Shown here: positions 8,123 through 16,442 of the stretch, piece by piece
Numbering within the stretch: the stretch's first letter is position 1
How the letters are laid out: each line of letters starts with the position of its first letter
Source of the DNA: Kibdelosporangium philippinense
Lineage (GTDB): Bacteria; Actinomycetota; Actinomycetes; Mycobacteriales; Pseudonocardiaceae
Length of the DNA stretch: 64,000 nt
Reading direction: 5' to 3'
Assembly (NCBI RefSeq): GCF_021390435.2
Contig: NZ_JAJVCN010000001.1
Location: forward strand, 3,286,001 to 3,350,000
Notes under the pieces: model-generated
Told to the model about the DNA's origin: nothing
Seen by the model: the letters and a program-made list of their open reading frames with translations, nothing else
Databases searched by the model: none
Program-made: the position numbers and the translations under genes

Positions 8123-9018
8123 CAGCTCCTGCGAGCCAGCCTGCGCCGCGCTGCCAACGCACCCACGCCAAGGACGCCTGTGCTCAGCAGGATGAACAAA
8201 CCGAGTTCGGTGAACTGGAACCGCCAGAACTGGGTCGGCAGGTGCACCTTCGCGTAGGACTTGGCGTACTGATTGACGTTCGTACAGCCCGGCACGTCCG
8301 TTGAACTCATGCAGTTGCTAGCGCGGATATGGTTGCCGTTGGCATCCACCAAACCGGACTCGACCATCCAGGAGTCCGTCGGTTGGGCTTGGCCGGTGAC
8401 GGTCTGGACCTCGGACTCGAAGTACGACGGGGTGGCGTAGTGCTCCCTGACGTTGTGGGCCACGGTCATCACCACGACGGTGTACAGGATCAGGGTGACC
8501 ACCATCGCGGCCAAAGTGTTACGCAGCACCAAACCCGCTACCGCGCCGACCGCGAACGCCAGCAGTGTGTACCCGACGAGCGCGACGCCTTGGACCTCGA
8601 ACACGCCGTTTTCCATCCTGCCCTGCATGACGAAGTTGATCGGTTCCAAGGCCCACACGCCGACGAGGCCGAGGATGACTGTCGCCGCAGTGAGAGCACT
8701 GCCGGCCATCGCCAGTTTGGTGACCGCCCAGCGGGTCCGGCTGACCGACTGGGTGAGGCCGAAGACGTGCGTGCCATGTTCGATTTCCCGTGCGAACAGC
8801 GGAGCACCGAAGAACATCCCGAACAGCACAGGAAAAACCAGCAACAGGAACACGTAGTACTGCAGGAACATGTTGTAGGTGTCGCTGACGAGTGCCTTGT
8901 CCGGCAACAACGTCACGGCGTCCGCCCGCACGTACGCCAGAACTGCCGAGATCACCGCGACAACACCGAACACTGCGAAGATCTGCAGCCGCTGTTGCCG
9001 CCAAGCTACCCAGATCAT
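8119..9018 (-). CDS. ABC transporter permease, paralog 1 of 3
   Basis: A 299-residue membrane subunit. It opens with the trademark IWVAWRQQRLQIFAVFG, then has a periplasmic-side loop, the conserved FGAPLFAREIEHGTH segment (about residues 68-82), GLVLRNTLAAMVVTLILY (near 170), a long exposed loop containing two cysteines (ASNCMSSTDVPGC), and a final helix followed by an Arg-rich tail. The ATG at 9018 follows a short gap after the second permease. It is the last of a five-gene operon (GntR, ATPase, three permeases). The three permeases are clear duplicates of one another; the substrate is unknown. Confidence 0.86.
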   Translation of the reverse strand: MIWVAWRQQRLQIFAVFGVVAVISAVLAYVRADAVTLLPDKALVSDTYNMFLQYYVFLLLVFPVLFGMFFGAPLFAREIEHGTHVFGLTQSVSRTRWAVTKLAMAGSALTAATVILGLVGVWALEPINFVMQGRMENGVFEVQGVALVGYTLLAFAVGAVAGLVLRNTLAAMVVTLILYTVVVMTVAHNVREHYATPSYFESEVQTVTGQAQPTDSWMVESGLVDANGNHIRASNCMSSTDVPGCTNVNQYAKSYAKVHLPTQFWRFQFTELGLFILLSTGVLGVGALAARRRLARRSW

Positions 9019-9027
9019 GTTCTCCCC

Positions 9028-9915
9028 TTAGGTCAATCTGCGTTTGCCTGCTATCGCCAAAGCACCGAACACACCCGCGCTGAGCAGCAGGACCAGTCCG
9101 AGTTCGGTGAACTGGAACCGCCAGAACCGGTCGGGCAGATGCACCCGCAGGTACTCGCCGACGAACCGCGAGTCGTTCATACAGGCCACCATCTGCCCGG
9201 AACGCGTGCACTCCAAGACGCTGATCCGTGAACCGTCCGCCTCCATGAAACCCCGTTCGAGCAGCCACGCTTCCGGCGGCTCGATACGGCCGCTCATACC
9301 GTCCACACGGGTTTCGTACACGGTTGGCGCGGCGTAATGTTCCCTGACTTCGTTTGCCACAGCCATCAACACGACCGTGTACAGAGCCAGAGTCACGACC
9401 ATCGCCGCCAAAGTGTTACGCAGCACCAAACCCGCCGTCGCACCGATCGCGAACGCCAGAATCGCGTACCCGCCGACGACCACACCCTGAGCCTCGAACA
9501 CGCCGGTCCCGATCCGGCCGCGTAACACGAAACTCACCGGTTCCAACGCCCACACCGACACCATGCCGAGAATGAGCATCGCCAGCGCCAGCGACCCGCC
9601 CGCGATCGCCAGTTTGGTGACGATCCAACGGGTTCTGCTGACCGACTGCGTCAACCCGAACACGTGCGTGCCCGACTCGATCTCTCGCGCGAACAACGGC
9701 GCACCGAAGAACATCCCAAGCAGCACAGGTAATGCCAGCATCAGTAACGAGAAGTACTGCAGTGGCAAGTTGTACTCGTTCATGACGAGTTCCTTGTCCG
9801 GCAACAAGGACACCGCGTCCGCCCGCACGTACACCAGCACTGCCGAGATCAGCGTGACGATGCCGAAGACAGCGAAGATCTGCAGCCGCTGCTGCCGCCA
9901 CGTCACCCAGATCAC
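9028..9915 (-). CDS. ABC transporter permease, paralog 2 of 3
   Basis: A 295-residue protein starting at a GTG (9915) that overlaps the stop of paralog 3 by 4 bp (GTGA). It shares IWVTWRQQRLQIFAVFG, FGAPLFAREIESGTH, QGVVVGGYAILAFAIGATAG and LPDRFWRFQFTELGLVLLLS with its neighbours, with about six membrane helices and an exposed loop holding two cysteines (LECTRSGQMVAC). The close similarity to paralogs 1 and 3 shows tandem duplication. The shared ATPase gene is upstream in the same operon. Confidence 0.86.
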   Translation of the reverse strand: MIWVTWRQQRLQIFAVFGIVTLISAVLVYVRADAVSLLPDKELVMNEYNLPLQYFSLLMLALPVLLGMFFGAPLFAREIESGTHVFGLTQSVSRTRWIVTKLAIAGGSLALAMLILGMVSVWALEPVSFVLRGRIGTGVFEAQGVVVGGYAILAFAIGATAGLVLRNTLAAMVVTLALYTVVLMAVANEVREHYAAPTVYETRVDGMSGRIEPPEAWLLERGFMEADGSRISVLECTRSGQMVACMNDSRFVGEYLRVHLPDRFWRFQFTELGLVLLLSAGVFGALAIAGKRRLT

Positions 9916-10781
9916 GTCAGCCTCCGCTTGGCCATCACCGCACCGCCGCCGAGCACAACCATGCTCAGGGCAAGCACCAGGCCGAGTTCGGTGAACTGGA
10001 ACCGCCAGAACTGGCTTGGCAGATGCACTTTGACGTACGAGGCCACGAGGTTCAACCCGTCCAGACAGCCCTTGGGGTCCACTACGTTCCTGCACTCGGT
10101 CATGGTCAGCCCCGAGTATTGTTTGCCGGTGGCGTCGACGTAACCAAAATCGACCTGCCATGACCTGGCTGTATCGGCCTCACCGGCGACCATGTTCTTC
10201 GGTGCCTCGAAGTACGACGGCTCGGCGTAATTCCCCCGAATGCTCTGACCGAGGGTGAGTAGCACGGCTCCGTACAGGATCAGCGTGACCACCATCGCGG
10301 CCAACGTGTTACGCAGCACCAAACCCGCGGTCGCACCGACCGCGAACGCCAGAATCGCGTATCCGCCGACGACCACACCCTGAACCTCGAACGCGCCGGT
10401 TTCCATCCGGGCCAGCGTCGACGACTGCAGCGGTTCCATCGCCCACTCGGCGACAACGCCGAGCACGAACATCGCAACCGCGAGCGAGCCGCCCGCCATC
10501 AAGCCCTTGGTCAGCAGCCATTTCTTGCGGCTGATCGACTGGCTCAGCGCGAAGATGTGCGTGCCCGATTCGATCTCCCGCGCGAACAGTGGCGCACCGA
10601 CGAACATGCCGACCAGGGCAGGCAAAACGGCTATCAGCATAACCATGTACGACAGGAGCAGATCGTTGCTGTTAGAGGATGCCTGCGAACGCAGGACCGC
10701 CAGCACGACCGACACCGCCGCGACGACCGCGAACACAGCGAGAATCTGGACCCGCTGCTGCCGCCACGTCACCCAGATCAC
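9912..10781 (-). CDS. ABC transporter permease, paralog 3 of 3
   Basis: A 289-residue permease starting at the GTG at 10781, which overlaps the ATPase stop by 4 bp. It begins IWVTWRQQRVQILAVFA and has FVGAPLFAREIESGTH, QGVVVGGYAILAFAVGATAG and LPSQFWRFQFTELGLVLALS, the same architecture as paralogs 1 and 2. The exposed loop has two cysteines (TMTECRNVVDPKGC). A longer reading frame extends upstream inside the ATPase gene but is non-coding there. Being nearest the ATPase, it is the likeliest primary partner; the three may assemble as different dimers (inference). Confidence 0.86.
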   Translation of the reverse strand: MIWVTWRQQRVQILAVFAVVAAVSVVLAVLRSQASSNSNDLLLSYMVMLIAVLPALVGMFVGAPLFAREIESGTHIFALSQSISRKKWLLTKGLMAGGSLAVAMFVLGVVAEWAMEPLQSSTLARMETGAFEVQGVVVGGYAILAFAVGATAGLVLRNTLAAMVVTLILYGAVLLTLGQSIRGNYAEPSYFEAPKNMVAGEADTARSWQVDFGYVDATGKQYSGLTMTECRNVVDPKGCLDGLNLVASYVKVHLPSQFWRFQFTELGLVLALSMVVLGGGAVMAKRRLT

Positions 10782-11593
10782 GCGGCTCCCTTCGCCGAAC
10801 GCAGGTAGGCCAGCGTGAGTTCTTCCAGCGTCGGTTCGTGCGGTTCCCAGCCCTCGGCGGCCGTTCTCGTCCTGGCGACCAATGTGGCCTGTCGTTCGGT
10901 CGTCCTGCTGTCGACAATGGACACATCGGGCGTCGCCAGCTCGCGTGAACCGATCAGCACCCGGTGCTCGGCCAGCAGTTCGTCGACATCCCCGGCCAGC
11001 CGGATCCGCCCGTTCGCGAGGAGAATCAGATAGTCGCAGACGCCTTCGAGGTCCGCGAGCACGTGCGAGGACAGCAACACTGTCATCCCGGTGTCCACGA
11101 CTTCGCCGAGCAGTGCCTGCATGACCTCGGTACGGGCCAACGGGTCCAAATCGGACAGTGGTTCGTCCAGCAGGATCAGGCTTGGCCTGCGGCCCAACGC
11201 GATCGCCAGCGCGACCCGGGTGCGCTGGCCGCCGGACAAGGTGCGGATCTTCGCGTCGAGCGGCACGTCCGCTTCTTTGATCAGCTTGATCGCGTATTCG
11301 TTGTCCCACTTGGTGTTCATCGACGCGCCCGCGCGCAGCATCTCCTCGACTGTGAAGCCCTTGTACAACGGCTTGTCCTGGCTCAGAAACGCCAGGGTGT
11401 CACGAGCGTGGACGCGCCCGGTGGTCGGTTCGAGCAGCCCGACCGCCAGCCGCATCAGCGTGCTCTTGCCAGCGCCGTTCGGGCCAACCAGCGCCGCGAT
11501 CCGGCCTTCCGGCAGGTCGAACGTGCATTCGCGCAGGGCCCAGCCGCGGCGGTAGCGCTTGCCCAGGTCGACCGCCTCAAGTTCGGTAGTCAC
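10778..11593 (-). CDS. ABC transporter ATP-binding protein (YtrB-like)
   Basis: A 271-residue ATPase with Walker A GPNGAGKST (about residue 38), the signature LSGGQRTRVALA, Walker B LILLDEPLSDLDP and switch region LLSSHVLADLE. After the core there is a short C-terminal domain (ELLAEHRVLIG onward). It overlaps the GntR stop by 4 bp and the next permease by 4 bp, so translation is coupled along the operon. This GntR-ATPase-permease order matches the Ytr-type cell-envelope-stress transporters of Gram-positive bacteria; a role in antibiotic or envelope response is inference. Confidence 0.92.
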   Translation of the reverse strand: MTTELEAVDLGKRYRRGWALRECTFDLPEGRIAALVGPNGAGKSTLMRLAVGLLEPTTGRVHARDTLAFLSQDKPLYKGFTVEEMLRAGASMNTKWDNEYAIKLIKEADVPLDAKIRTLSGGQRTRVALAIALGRRPSLILLDEPLSDLDPLARTEVMQALLGEVVDTGMTVLLSSHVLADLEGVCDYLILLANGRIRLAGDVDELLAEHRVLIGSRELATPDVSIVDSRTTERQATLVARTRTAAEGWEPHEPTLEELTLAYLRSAKGAA

Positions 11594-11979
11594 ATCTCCC
11601 CTTGGTATTTCTCATCGAGCGTGGCCTTGACCAGCGCTTCTACGTCTTCACGCGCCAAACCTGTCTGCTTGGCGCGGCCCACCCAGTCCGCGAGTTCGTC
11701 CCGCAACGGACCGTCAGCGGCGATCTCGGGCATCGCCAGCGACCGGGACACGAATGTGCCCATCCCCCGTCTGCCCTCGACCAGGCCGTCGCGCTCCAGC
11801 TCGCGGTACGCCTTGAGCACGGTGTTCGGGTTGATCGCGGTCGCGGCCACCACCTCTTTGGCGGTGGGCAACCGGTCCCCCGGCCGCAGCAGACCAAGCC
11901 GCAGCGCGTGCTTGGTCTGGTCGACGATCTGCTGGTAGGTGGCCGTGCCGGAGCGACGGTCGATCCGGAACTCGATCAC
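11590..11979 (-). CDS. GntR-family transcriptional repressor, YtrA subfamily
   Basis: A 129-residue regulator consisting of a winged helix (YQQIVDQTKHALRLGLLRPGDRLP, then INPNTVLKAYRELERDGLVEGRRGMGTFV) and the short helical tail typical of YtrA proteins, with no large effector domain. The GTG at 11979 is preceded by AAAGGG about 8 nt upstream. YtrA repressors commonly control the ABC genes they are encoded with. A 22-bp palindrome at 11990-12011, just upstream, is the obvious self-operator. Confidence 0.93.
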   Translation of the reverse strand: MIEFRIDRRSGTATYQQIVDQTKHALRLGLLRPGDRLPTAKEVVAATAINPNTVLKAYRELERDGLVEGRRGMGTFVSRSLAMPEIAADGPLRDELADWVGRAKQTGLAREDVEALVKATLDEKYQGEM

Positions 11980-11989
11980 CCAAACACCC

Positions 11990-12011
11990 TTTCACTAATT
12001 AACTAGTGAAA
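11990..12011. promoter_or_regulatory. Palindromic operator of the GntR/ABC operon
   Basis: Perfect 8-bp arms TTTCACTA and TAGTGAAA separated by ATTAAC. It lies 11 bp upstream of the GntR start and 43 bp upstream of the divergent cyclophilin start. It is AT-rich against a GC-rich background, includes TAATTA (possible -10), and overlaps the only sensible promoter position, as expected of an autorepressor site. Confidence 0.75.
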
Positions 12012-12054
12012 GCATGCCACGCCGGTCCGGCGCCGTCAATGCAGAATGGTGGCC

Positions 12055-12555
12055 ATGAGCAAAGTCAAGCTGCACACGTCGCACGGCCCGATCGTTCTCG
12101 AGCTCGACGCTGCGAAGGCTCCCGAGACCGTGGCGAACTTCCTGCAGTACGTGAACAGCGGGCACTACGACGGCACGATCTTCCACCGCGTGATCAAGAC
12201 CTTCATGATCCAGGGCGGTGGCTTCGAGCCGGGCCTGCGGCAGAAGCCGACCGGCACCCCGATCAAGAACGAGGCCCAGAACGGGCTCCGCAACGACCAC
12301 TACACCGTGGCGATGGCCAGGACTGGCGACCCGCACTCGGCGACCGCGCAGTTCTTCATCAACACCTCGACCAACGACTTCCTCAACCACACCGCACCGG
12401 CCGGTCAGGGCTGGGGCTACGCGGTGTTCGGCAAGGTCGTCGAGGGTACGGACACCGTTGACGCGATCGCGGGCGTGCCGACCGGCAACGCGGGTGGCCA
12501 CCAGGACGTGCCGAAGAGCGATGTCATCATCGAAAAGGCCGAGGTCCTCGACTGA
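12055..12555 (+). CDS. Cyclophilin-type peptidyl-prolyl cis-trans isomerase
   Basis: A 166-residue single-domain cyclophilin without signal peptide, so cytosolic. Catalytic and binding positions are present: [13 protein letters not shown] (Arg of the active site), [15 protein letters not shown] and [14 protein letters not shown]. It accelerates prolyl isomerisation during folding. I prefer the ATG at 12055 over 12046: a -10-like CAGAAT at 12042-12047 lies 7 nt before it, suggesting a leaderless mRNA. It is divergent from the GntR operon and shares the intergenic region with that operator. It converges on the DinB-fold gene across a large hairpin. Confidence 0.93.
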   Translation: MSKVKLHTSHGPIVLELDAAKAPETVANFLQYVNSGHYDGTIFHRVIKTFMIQGGGFEPGLRQKPTGTPIKNEAQNGLRNDHYTVAMARTGDPHSATAQFFINTSTNDFLNHTAPAGQGWGYAVFGKVVEGTDTVDAIAGVPTGNAGGHQDVPKSDVIIEKAEVLD

Positions 12556-12561
12556 CGTTTT

Positions 12562-12643
12562 GCCGTGAAGGTCACCCTCGCGGCGTTAGACGCGCGAGGG
12601 CCTCCCCTGACGCGTTAGACGCCGCATGGGTGGCCTTCACGGC
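12562..12643. terminator. Large nested palindrome, bidirectional terminator or repeat element
   Basis: The outer arms GCCGTGAAGGTCACCC (12562-12577) and GGGTGGCCTTCACGGC (12628-12643) pair with a single mismatch. Inside is a perfect 8-bp hairpin CCCTCGCG/CGCGAGGG (12575-12582, 12593-12600), and GCGTTAGACGC occurs twice (12583, 12613). It fills the 89-bp gap between two convergent genes, ending 1 bp from the DinB-fold stop codon, so it likely terminates both. The elaborate structure also suggests a mobile-palindrome origin. Confidence 0.7.
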
Positions 12644-12644
12644 A

Positions 12645-13259
12645 TTACATCCTGGCCGCTAACCGGGGCTTACCTGGACCTGCCAGCTCATCTAGGGCCA
12701 CGTCCCGCCCGGCGATCGCCAGCAGCACGGCCTCCCCAGGTCCGCGCACCTCAGGACCGGAGCCACGCGTCCAGTCCACATCGGTCGCCACCAGCCTCAG
12801 GCCACGTGCCCGCACGAACGCCCGGATCGGCGGCGCCTTCATCGCCAAGCCCAACGCGGTACGCAGACGCTCCGCCGGAATCTCGCGCCGCATTCCCAAC
12901 GGGCGCCGGATGTCCTGCTGGTGGATCATGCAGTCCAGCAACGCCACCATCCCGCCGAACGCGGCGACCAGCCCGCGAGGCCGCAGGTGGGCGCGCAGAA
13001 CGTCAAGCAACTCCGCCGGCCCGCGAGTGTCCTCACGAACCCCGACGGCATTCGTCCCGTTCAGCCCGAATCTGCCGCGGACCATCCGTTTGACCGTCTC
13101 CGGCCAGGTCAGTTCGTCGTAGCTGAGGTGGTGGGCCACGACGTCACGGACCGTCCAGTCCGAGCACAGGCTCCGCACCTGCCACTGCTCTTCGGTCAGC
13201 GTTGCCAGGAAGTCGGCGAAGTCCGACCGTTCCTGGATCGCATGGGTCATCAGGTCCAC
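12645..13259 (-). CDS. DinB-fold protein, mycothiol-dependent maleylpyruvate isomerase family
   Basis: A protein of about 204 residues with the opening pattern of the actinobacterial MDMPI_N/DinB family: ERSDFADFLATLTEEQW, LCSDWTVRDVVAHHLS (metal-binding His), and a later HQQDIRRPLGM supplying the third histidine. These proteins are four-helix bundles that bind a metal and use mycothiol; most members have no known substrate. Start is uncertain: GTG at 13259 or ATG at 13250. A longer frame from a TTG at 13277 would lie inside a strong hairpin and is unlikely. Confidence 0.82.
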   Translation of the reverse strand: MDLMTHAIQERSDFADFLATLTEEQWQVRSLCSDWTVRDVVAHHLSYDELTWPETVKRMVRGRFGLNGTNAVGVREDTRGPAELLDVLRAHLRPRGLVAAFGGMVALLDCMIHQQDIRRPLGMRREIPAERLRTALGLAMKAPPIRAFVRARGLRLVATDVDWTRGSGPEVRGPGEAVLLAIAGRDVALDELAGPGKPRLAARM

Positions 13260-13268
13260 ATGGGCCAA

Positions 13269-13306
13269 CCTAGACAAGGCAGCACCTCGGTGCTGCCTTG
13301 TCTAGG
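13269..13306. terminator. Perfect 18-bp-stem hairpin, terminator of the aldehyde oxidoreductase operon
   Basis: Arms CCTAGACAAGGCAGCACC (13269-13286) and its exact complement (13289-13306) flank a 2-nt centre. It sits 8 bp beyond the stop of the large oxidoreductase subunit (leftward transcription) and just before the DinB-fold gene, separating the two transcription units. There is only a short T run, as is usual for actinobacterial hairpin terminators. Confidence 0.85.
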
Positions 13307-13314
13307 TTTCTCGG

Positions 13315-15489
13315 CTACAGCAGTTTGTCCTGCGAGATGGGCAGGTCACGGATCCGCCTGCCGGTGGCGTGATACACCGCGTTGCCGATCGCCGCTGGCA
13401 CACCGGTGATCGGGGTCTCACCGAAACCCTTGGCACCCAGCGCCGAGCTGCCCGGATCCGGCCGGTCGACGAACATCGACTCGATCACCGGCACGTCCGC
13501 GTTCACCGGGATGAGGTACGTCGACAGGGTGGGATTGACCACGCGCGCCGTGTGCGGGTCGTACACCGTGTGCTCCATCAACGCATAGCCCATACCCCAC
13601 GTCACGCCGCCGATGACCTGGCTTTCCGCGGTCTTCTTGTTCATCACGCGCCCTGGGTCGTGGGCCGCCACGACGCGCGTGACACGCACGGCACCAACCC
13701 GAGGATCCACACGGACCTCAACAAACACGCAGCCCGTGGTGTAGCCGCGCTCGTTCGGCACGGTGGCCGTGTTGCTCACCGGCTGTCCGTGACGACGCAT
13801 GACCGCGCGATACGTGTCGTTGCGGTAGCGCCGGTTCTTCACGTACATCACGCCGTGGTCGACCTCGATGTCCGTGGGCGCGACCCCGTTCAGTGGCGAA
13901 CGTGGGTCGGCGACGGCCAGTTGAATCACCGCGTCACGGACCGATGTCGCCGCCTTCGACACCGAGCCGGTCACGCTGTTCACCGTGGCCGAGGCCGCGG
14001 AGATACCCGCTGCCGGGAAGTTCGTGTCACCGAGGTCGAACTTCACATCGCCGAGGTCCATCCCCAGCGCGGACGCCGCCACCTGGGTCATCACGGTGTA
14101 CGTGCCCGTGCCAATCTCTTGGGTCCCGCACTGCGCGACGACCTTGCCGTCCTGGTTCATCGTGACAGTGGCCCCGGAGAGGAGCGCGTTGAAGGTATGG
14201 CCTTCGGTGGCCATGCCCCACCCGATCAGCTCGTGCCCGTCGCGCATCGACCGCGGCCTGGGGTTACGGCGTGACCAGCCGAACCTCTTGGAGGCCATGT
14301 CGTAGCACTCCCGCAGGTACTTGCTCGACCACCGGACGCCGGTCTCCGGGTTGACCTCCGAGTAGTTCCGCAGCCGCAGCTCCAGCGGGTCGATGCCGAG
14401 CTTGTAGCTCAGCTCGTCCATCGCGGTCTCCAGCCCGAAGTGCGAGGTCGTCTCCGGCGAACGCTGGAAACTCGCGGCCGCGATGTCGAGCTTCACCCCT
14501 TGCTGGCGCACATGCATGTTCGGCACGGCATACAGGAACATCGACGATTCGCTCAGGTTGAACACGATCTCGCTGGTCGTGGCCACCTGCTGGGTGCTGA
14601 TGTTGGCCAACGCGGTCAGCGTGCCGTCCCGCTTCGCACCGAGCGTGACGCGCTGGTGGAACTGCGCACGATGCCCGTGCGAGGTGTACATCTGGGCGCG
14701 GGTCAGCGTGAACTTGACCGGTTTGCCGAGCGCGCGGGCCACCGCCGCGGTCAGCAGGGTGTGCGGCCAGACCGTCCCCTTGGCGCCGAACCCGCCGCCG
14801 AGGTACTTCGAGATGATCCGGACGTTCGCCTGCGGGATGCCCATGGCGTTGGACACCGCGAACCGGGAAAAGCTCAGGCCCTGCGCGGTTTCGTACAGGG
14901 TCAGCTGGTCGCCTGACCACTGCGCGATCGTGCTCGACGGCTCGATCGGGTTGTGGTGATGGGTCGGACTGCTGAACTCCAGCTCGACTTGCACGTCGGC
15001 CTGGTCGAGGCCAGCTTTGACGTCGCCTCGGATGAACTCGTTCTCGCCGTTGCGGCTGGGCGGCGGCAGGTACGCGTCGGCCATGTTCGCCGACAGCGAC
15101 GACTTGGGCTGCGCCTCCTCGTACTTGGCCGTGACAAGGTTCGCGGCCTCGATCGCCTCTTCGAGCGACCGGGCGACCACATAGGCGATCGGCTGTCCAT
15201 TGTGGTGGATCCGGTCGTCCTGCAGTGGATAGAAACCCTTGACGTACGGGAACGGCGGCTGCGCCACCAGCTTCGGCATGTTCACATGCGTGAATACCGC
15301 GACGACGCCCGGCGCGGCCAACGCGCGGGCGGTGTCGATCGAAACGATCCGGCCCCGCGCGATCGTGCTCATCACCAGGTGGCCATACAGCGCACCAGGC
15401 ACCTGGTAGTCCGCGGTGTAGACGGCCGCACCGGTCACCTTGGCGCGGCCGTCTACCCGTTCGATGGGCTGGCCGACCAGCTGGCTCAT
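13315..15489 (-). CDS. paoC: Aldehyde oxidoreductase molybdenum-binding subunit (PaoC-like)
   Basis: A 724-residue subunit of the xanthine oxidase family, matching E. coli PaoC (732) in length. The N-terminal part has the Ald_Xan_dh_C domain (GRAKVTGAAVYTADYQVPG, residues 12-30); the large C-terminal part binds the molybdopterin cytosine dinucleotide cofactor, with the GGGFGAKG motif and the catalytic glutamate in KGFGETP near the end. It oxidises aldehydes at the Mo centre and passes electrons to the other two subunits. The start ATG at 15489 overlaps the FAD-subunit stop by 4 bp. It has no signal of its own; export would be by complex with the Tat-signal subunit. Confidence 0.92.
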   Translation of the reverse strand: MSQLVGQPIERVDGRAKVTGAAVYTADYQVPGALYGHLVMSTIARGRIVSIDTARALAAPGVVAVFTHVNMPKLVAQPPFPYVKGFYPLQDDRIHHNGQPIAYVVARSLEEAIEAANLVTAKYEEAQPKSSLSANMADAYLPPPSRNGENEFIRGDVKAGLDQADVQVELEFSSPTHHHNPIEPSSTIAQWSGDQLTLYETAQGLSFSRFAVSNAMGIPQANVRIISKYLGGGFGAKGTVWPHTLLTAAVARALGKPVKFTLTRAQMYTSHGHRAQFHQRVTLGAKRDGTLTALANISTQQVATTSEIVFNLSESSMFLYAVPNMHVRQQGVKLDIAAASFQRSPETTSHFGLETAMDELSYKLGIDPLELRLRNYSEVNPETGVRWSSKYLRECYDMASKRFGWSRRNPRPRSMRDGHELIGWGMATEGHTFNALLSGATVTMNQDGKVVAQCGTQEIGTGTYTVMTQVAASALGMDLGDVKFDLGDTNFPAAGISAASATVNSVTGSVSKAATSVRDAVIQLAVADPRSPLNGVAPTDIEVDHGVMYVKNRRYRNDTYRAVMRRHGQPVSNTATVPNERGYTTGCVFVEVRVDPRVGAVRVTRVVAAHDPGRVMNKKTAESQVIGGVTWGMGYALMEHTVYDPHTARVVNPTLSTYLIPVNADVPVIESMFVDRPDPGSSALGAKGFGETPITGVPAAIGNAVYHATGRRIRDLPISQDKLL

Positions 15490-16442
15490 CGCAGATCCTC
15501 CAGAATTACCGGGATGGCCCGTTTCAGCAGTTCGATCTTGAAGGCGTTCCCGTGCCTGGCGACCGCGCCACGCAGCACGACATCGGCCGCGGCGGCCATC
15601 GATTCGGTCGTCAAGGGCTTGCCCCGCAGCACGTTCTCCGCTTCGAGAACACGCCATGGTTTGGTCGCCACGCCACCGAACGCGAGCCGGACGTCCTGTA
15701 CGACCCGGCCGCGCATCCGCAGCGCGCCACCGACGGCGACGACCGCGAACTCGAACGTCGTGCGGTCACGCAGTTTCAGGTAGCTCTGCTTCATGTTCAG
15801 CATCGGCACCTCGACCGCGACGATCAACTCGCCGTGCGACAAGGCGGTCTCCCGATGCGGAGTGGTTCCCGGCAGCTGATATAATTCCTTGAACGCGATT
15901 CGACGACTGTTGGTCACCACGGTCGCGTCGAGTGCGAGCAGAGCTACCGCCAGGTCCGACGGATTCACCGCGATGCAGTGATCGCTGCCACCGAGCACCG
16001 CGTGGCCCCGGTTTTCTCCTTCCAACGCAGGGCATCCGCTGCCGGGAGTGCGCTTGTTGCACGACGATCCGGCGTCGCGGTAGTAGCCGCATCGAGTGCG
16101 TTGCAACAGGTTGCCGCCGATCGCGGCCATGTTGCGTACCTGCGGCGAAGCCGATGCCAGCAGGGCTTGCGACAGCATCGCGAAGTTGCCGCGCACCAAC
16201 GGGTGCGCCGCCACGTCGGTCATCCTGGCGAGTGCGCCGATCGTCAGGACGCCGTTGCGCATGCGAATATCCGCTAACGGTAGCGAGTTGATGTCGATGA
16301 GACGGTCCTGGCTCTGCGCACCGTCTTTCATCAGGTTGAGCAGATCCGTGCCACCCGCGATGAAGGTCGCGCCGGGGTTGCTCGCCACGGATCTGACGGC
16401 CTCGTCGACGTTACGGACTTGGGCGTACGAGAAAGCCTTCAC
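15486..16442 (-). CDS. paoB: Aldehyde oxidoreductase FAD/4Fe-4S subunit (PaoB-like)
   Basis: A 318-residue subunit, the same length as E. coli PaoB. FAD-binding motifs are FIAGGTDLLNLMKDG (about 28-42) and MAAIGGNLLQRTRC. The insertion with four cysteines, RC-x9-C-x8-C and a fourth in GGSDHC, is the mark of the PaoB branch, which carries an extra [4Fe-4S] cluster absent from xanthine dehydrogenase. The C-terminal CO_dehydrogenase flavoprotein domain follows. GTG at 16442 overlaps the stop of the iron-sulfur subunit by 4 bp. Confidence 0.93.
   Translation of the reverse strand: MKAFSYAQVRNVDEAVRSVASNPGATFIAGGTDLLNLMKDGAQSQDRLIDINSLPLADIRMRNGVLTIGALARMTDVAAHPLVRGNFAMLSQALLASASPQVRNMAAIGGNLLQRTRCGYYRDAGSSCNKRTPGSGCPALEGENRGHAVLGGSDHCIAVNPSDLAVALLALDATVVTNSRRIAFKELYQLPGTTPHRETALSHGELIVAVEVPMLNMKQSYLKLRDRTTFEFAVVAVGGALRMRGRVVQDVRLAFGGVATKPWRVLEAENVLRGKPLTTESMAAAADVVLRGAVARHGNAFKIELLKRAIPVILEDLR

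Noticed and set aside
9916..11309. Long N-terminal extensions of permease paralogs 2 and 3
   Set aside because: They lie inside the preceding genes in another frame; homology starts at the GTGs overlapping the previous stop codons.
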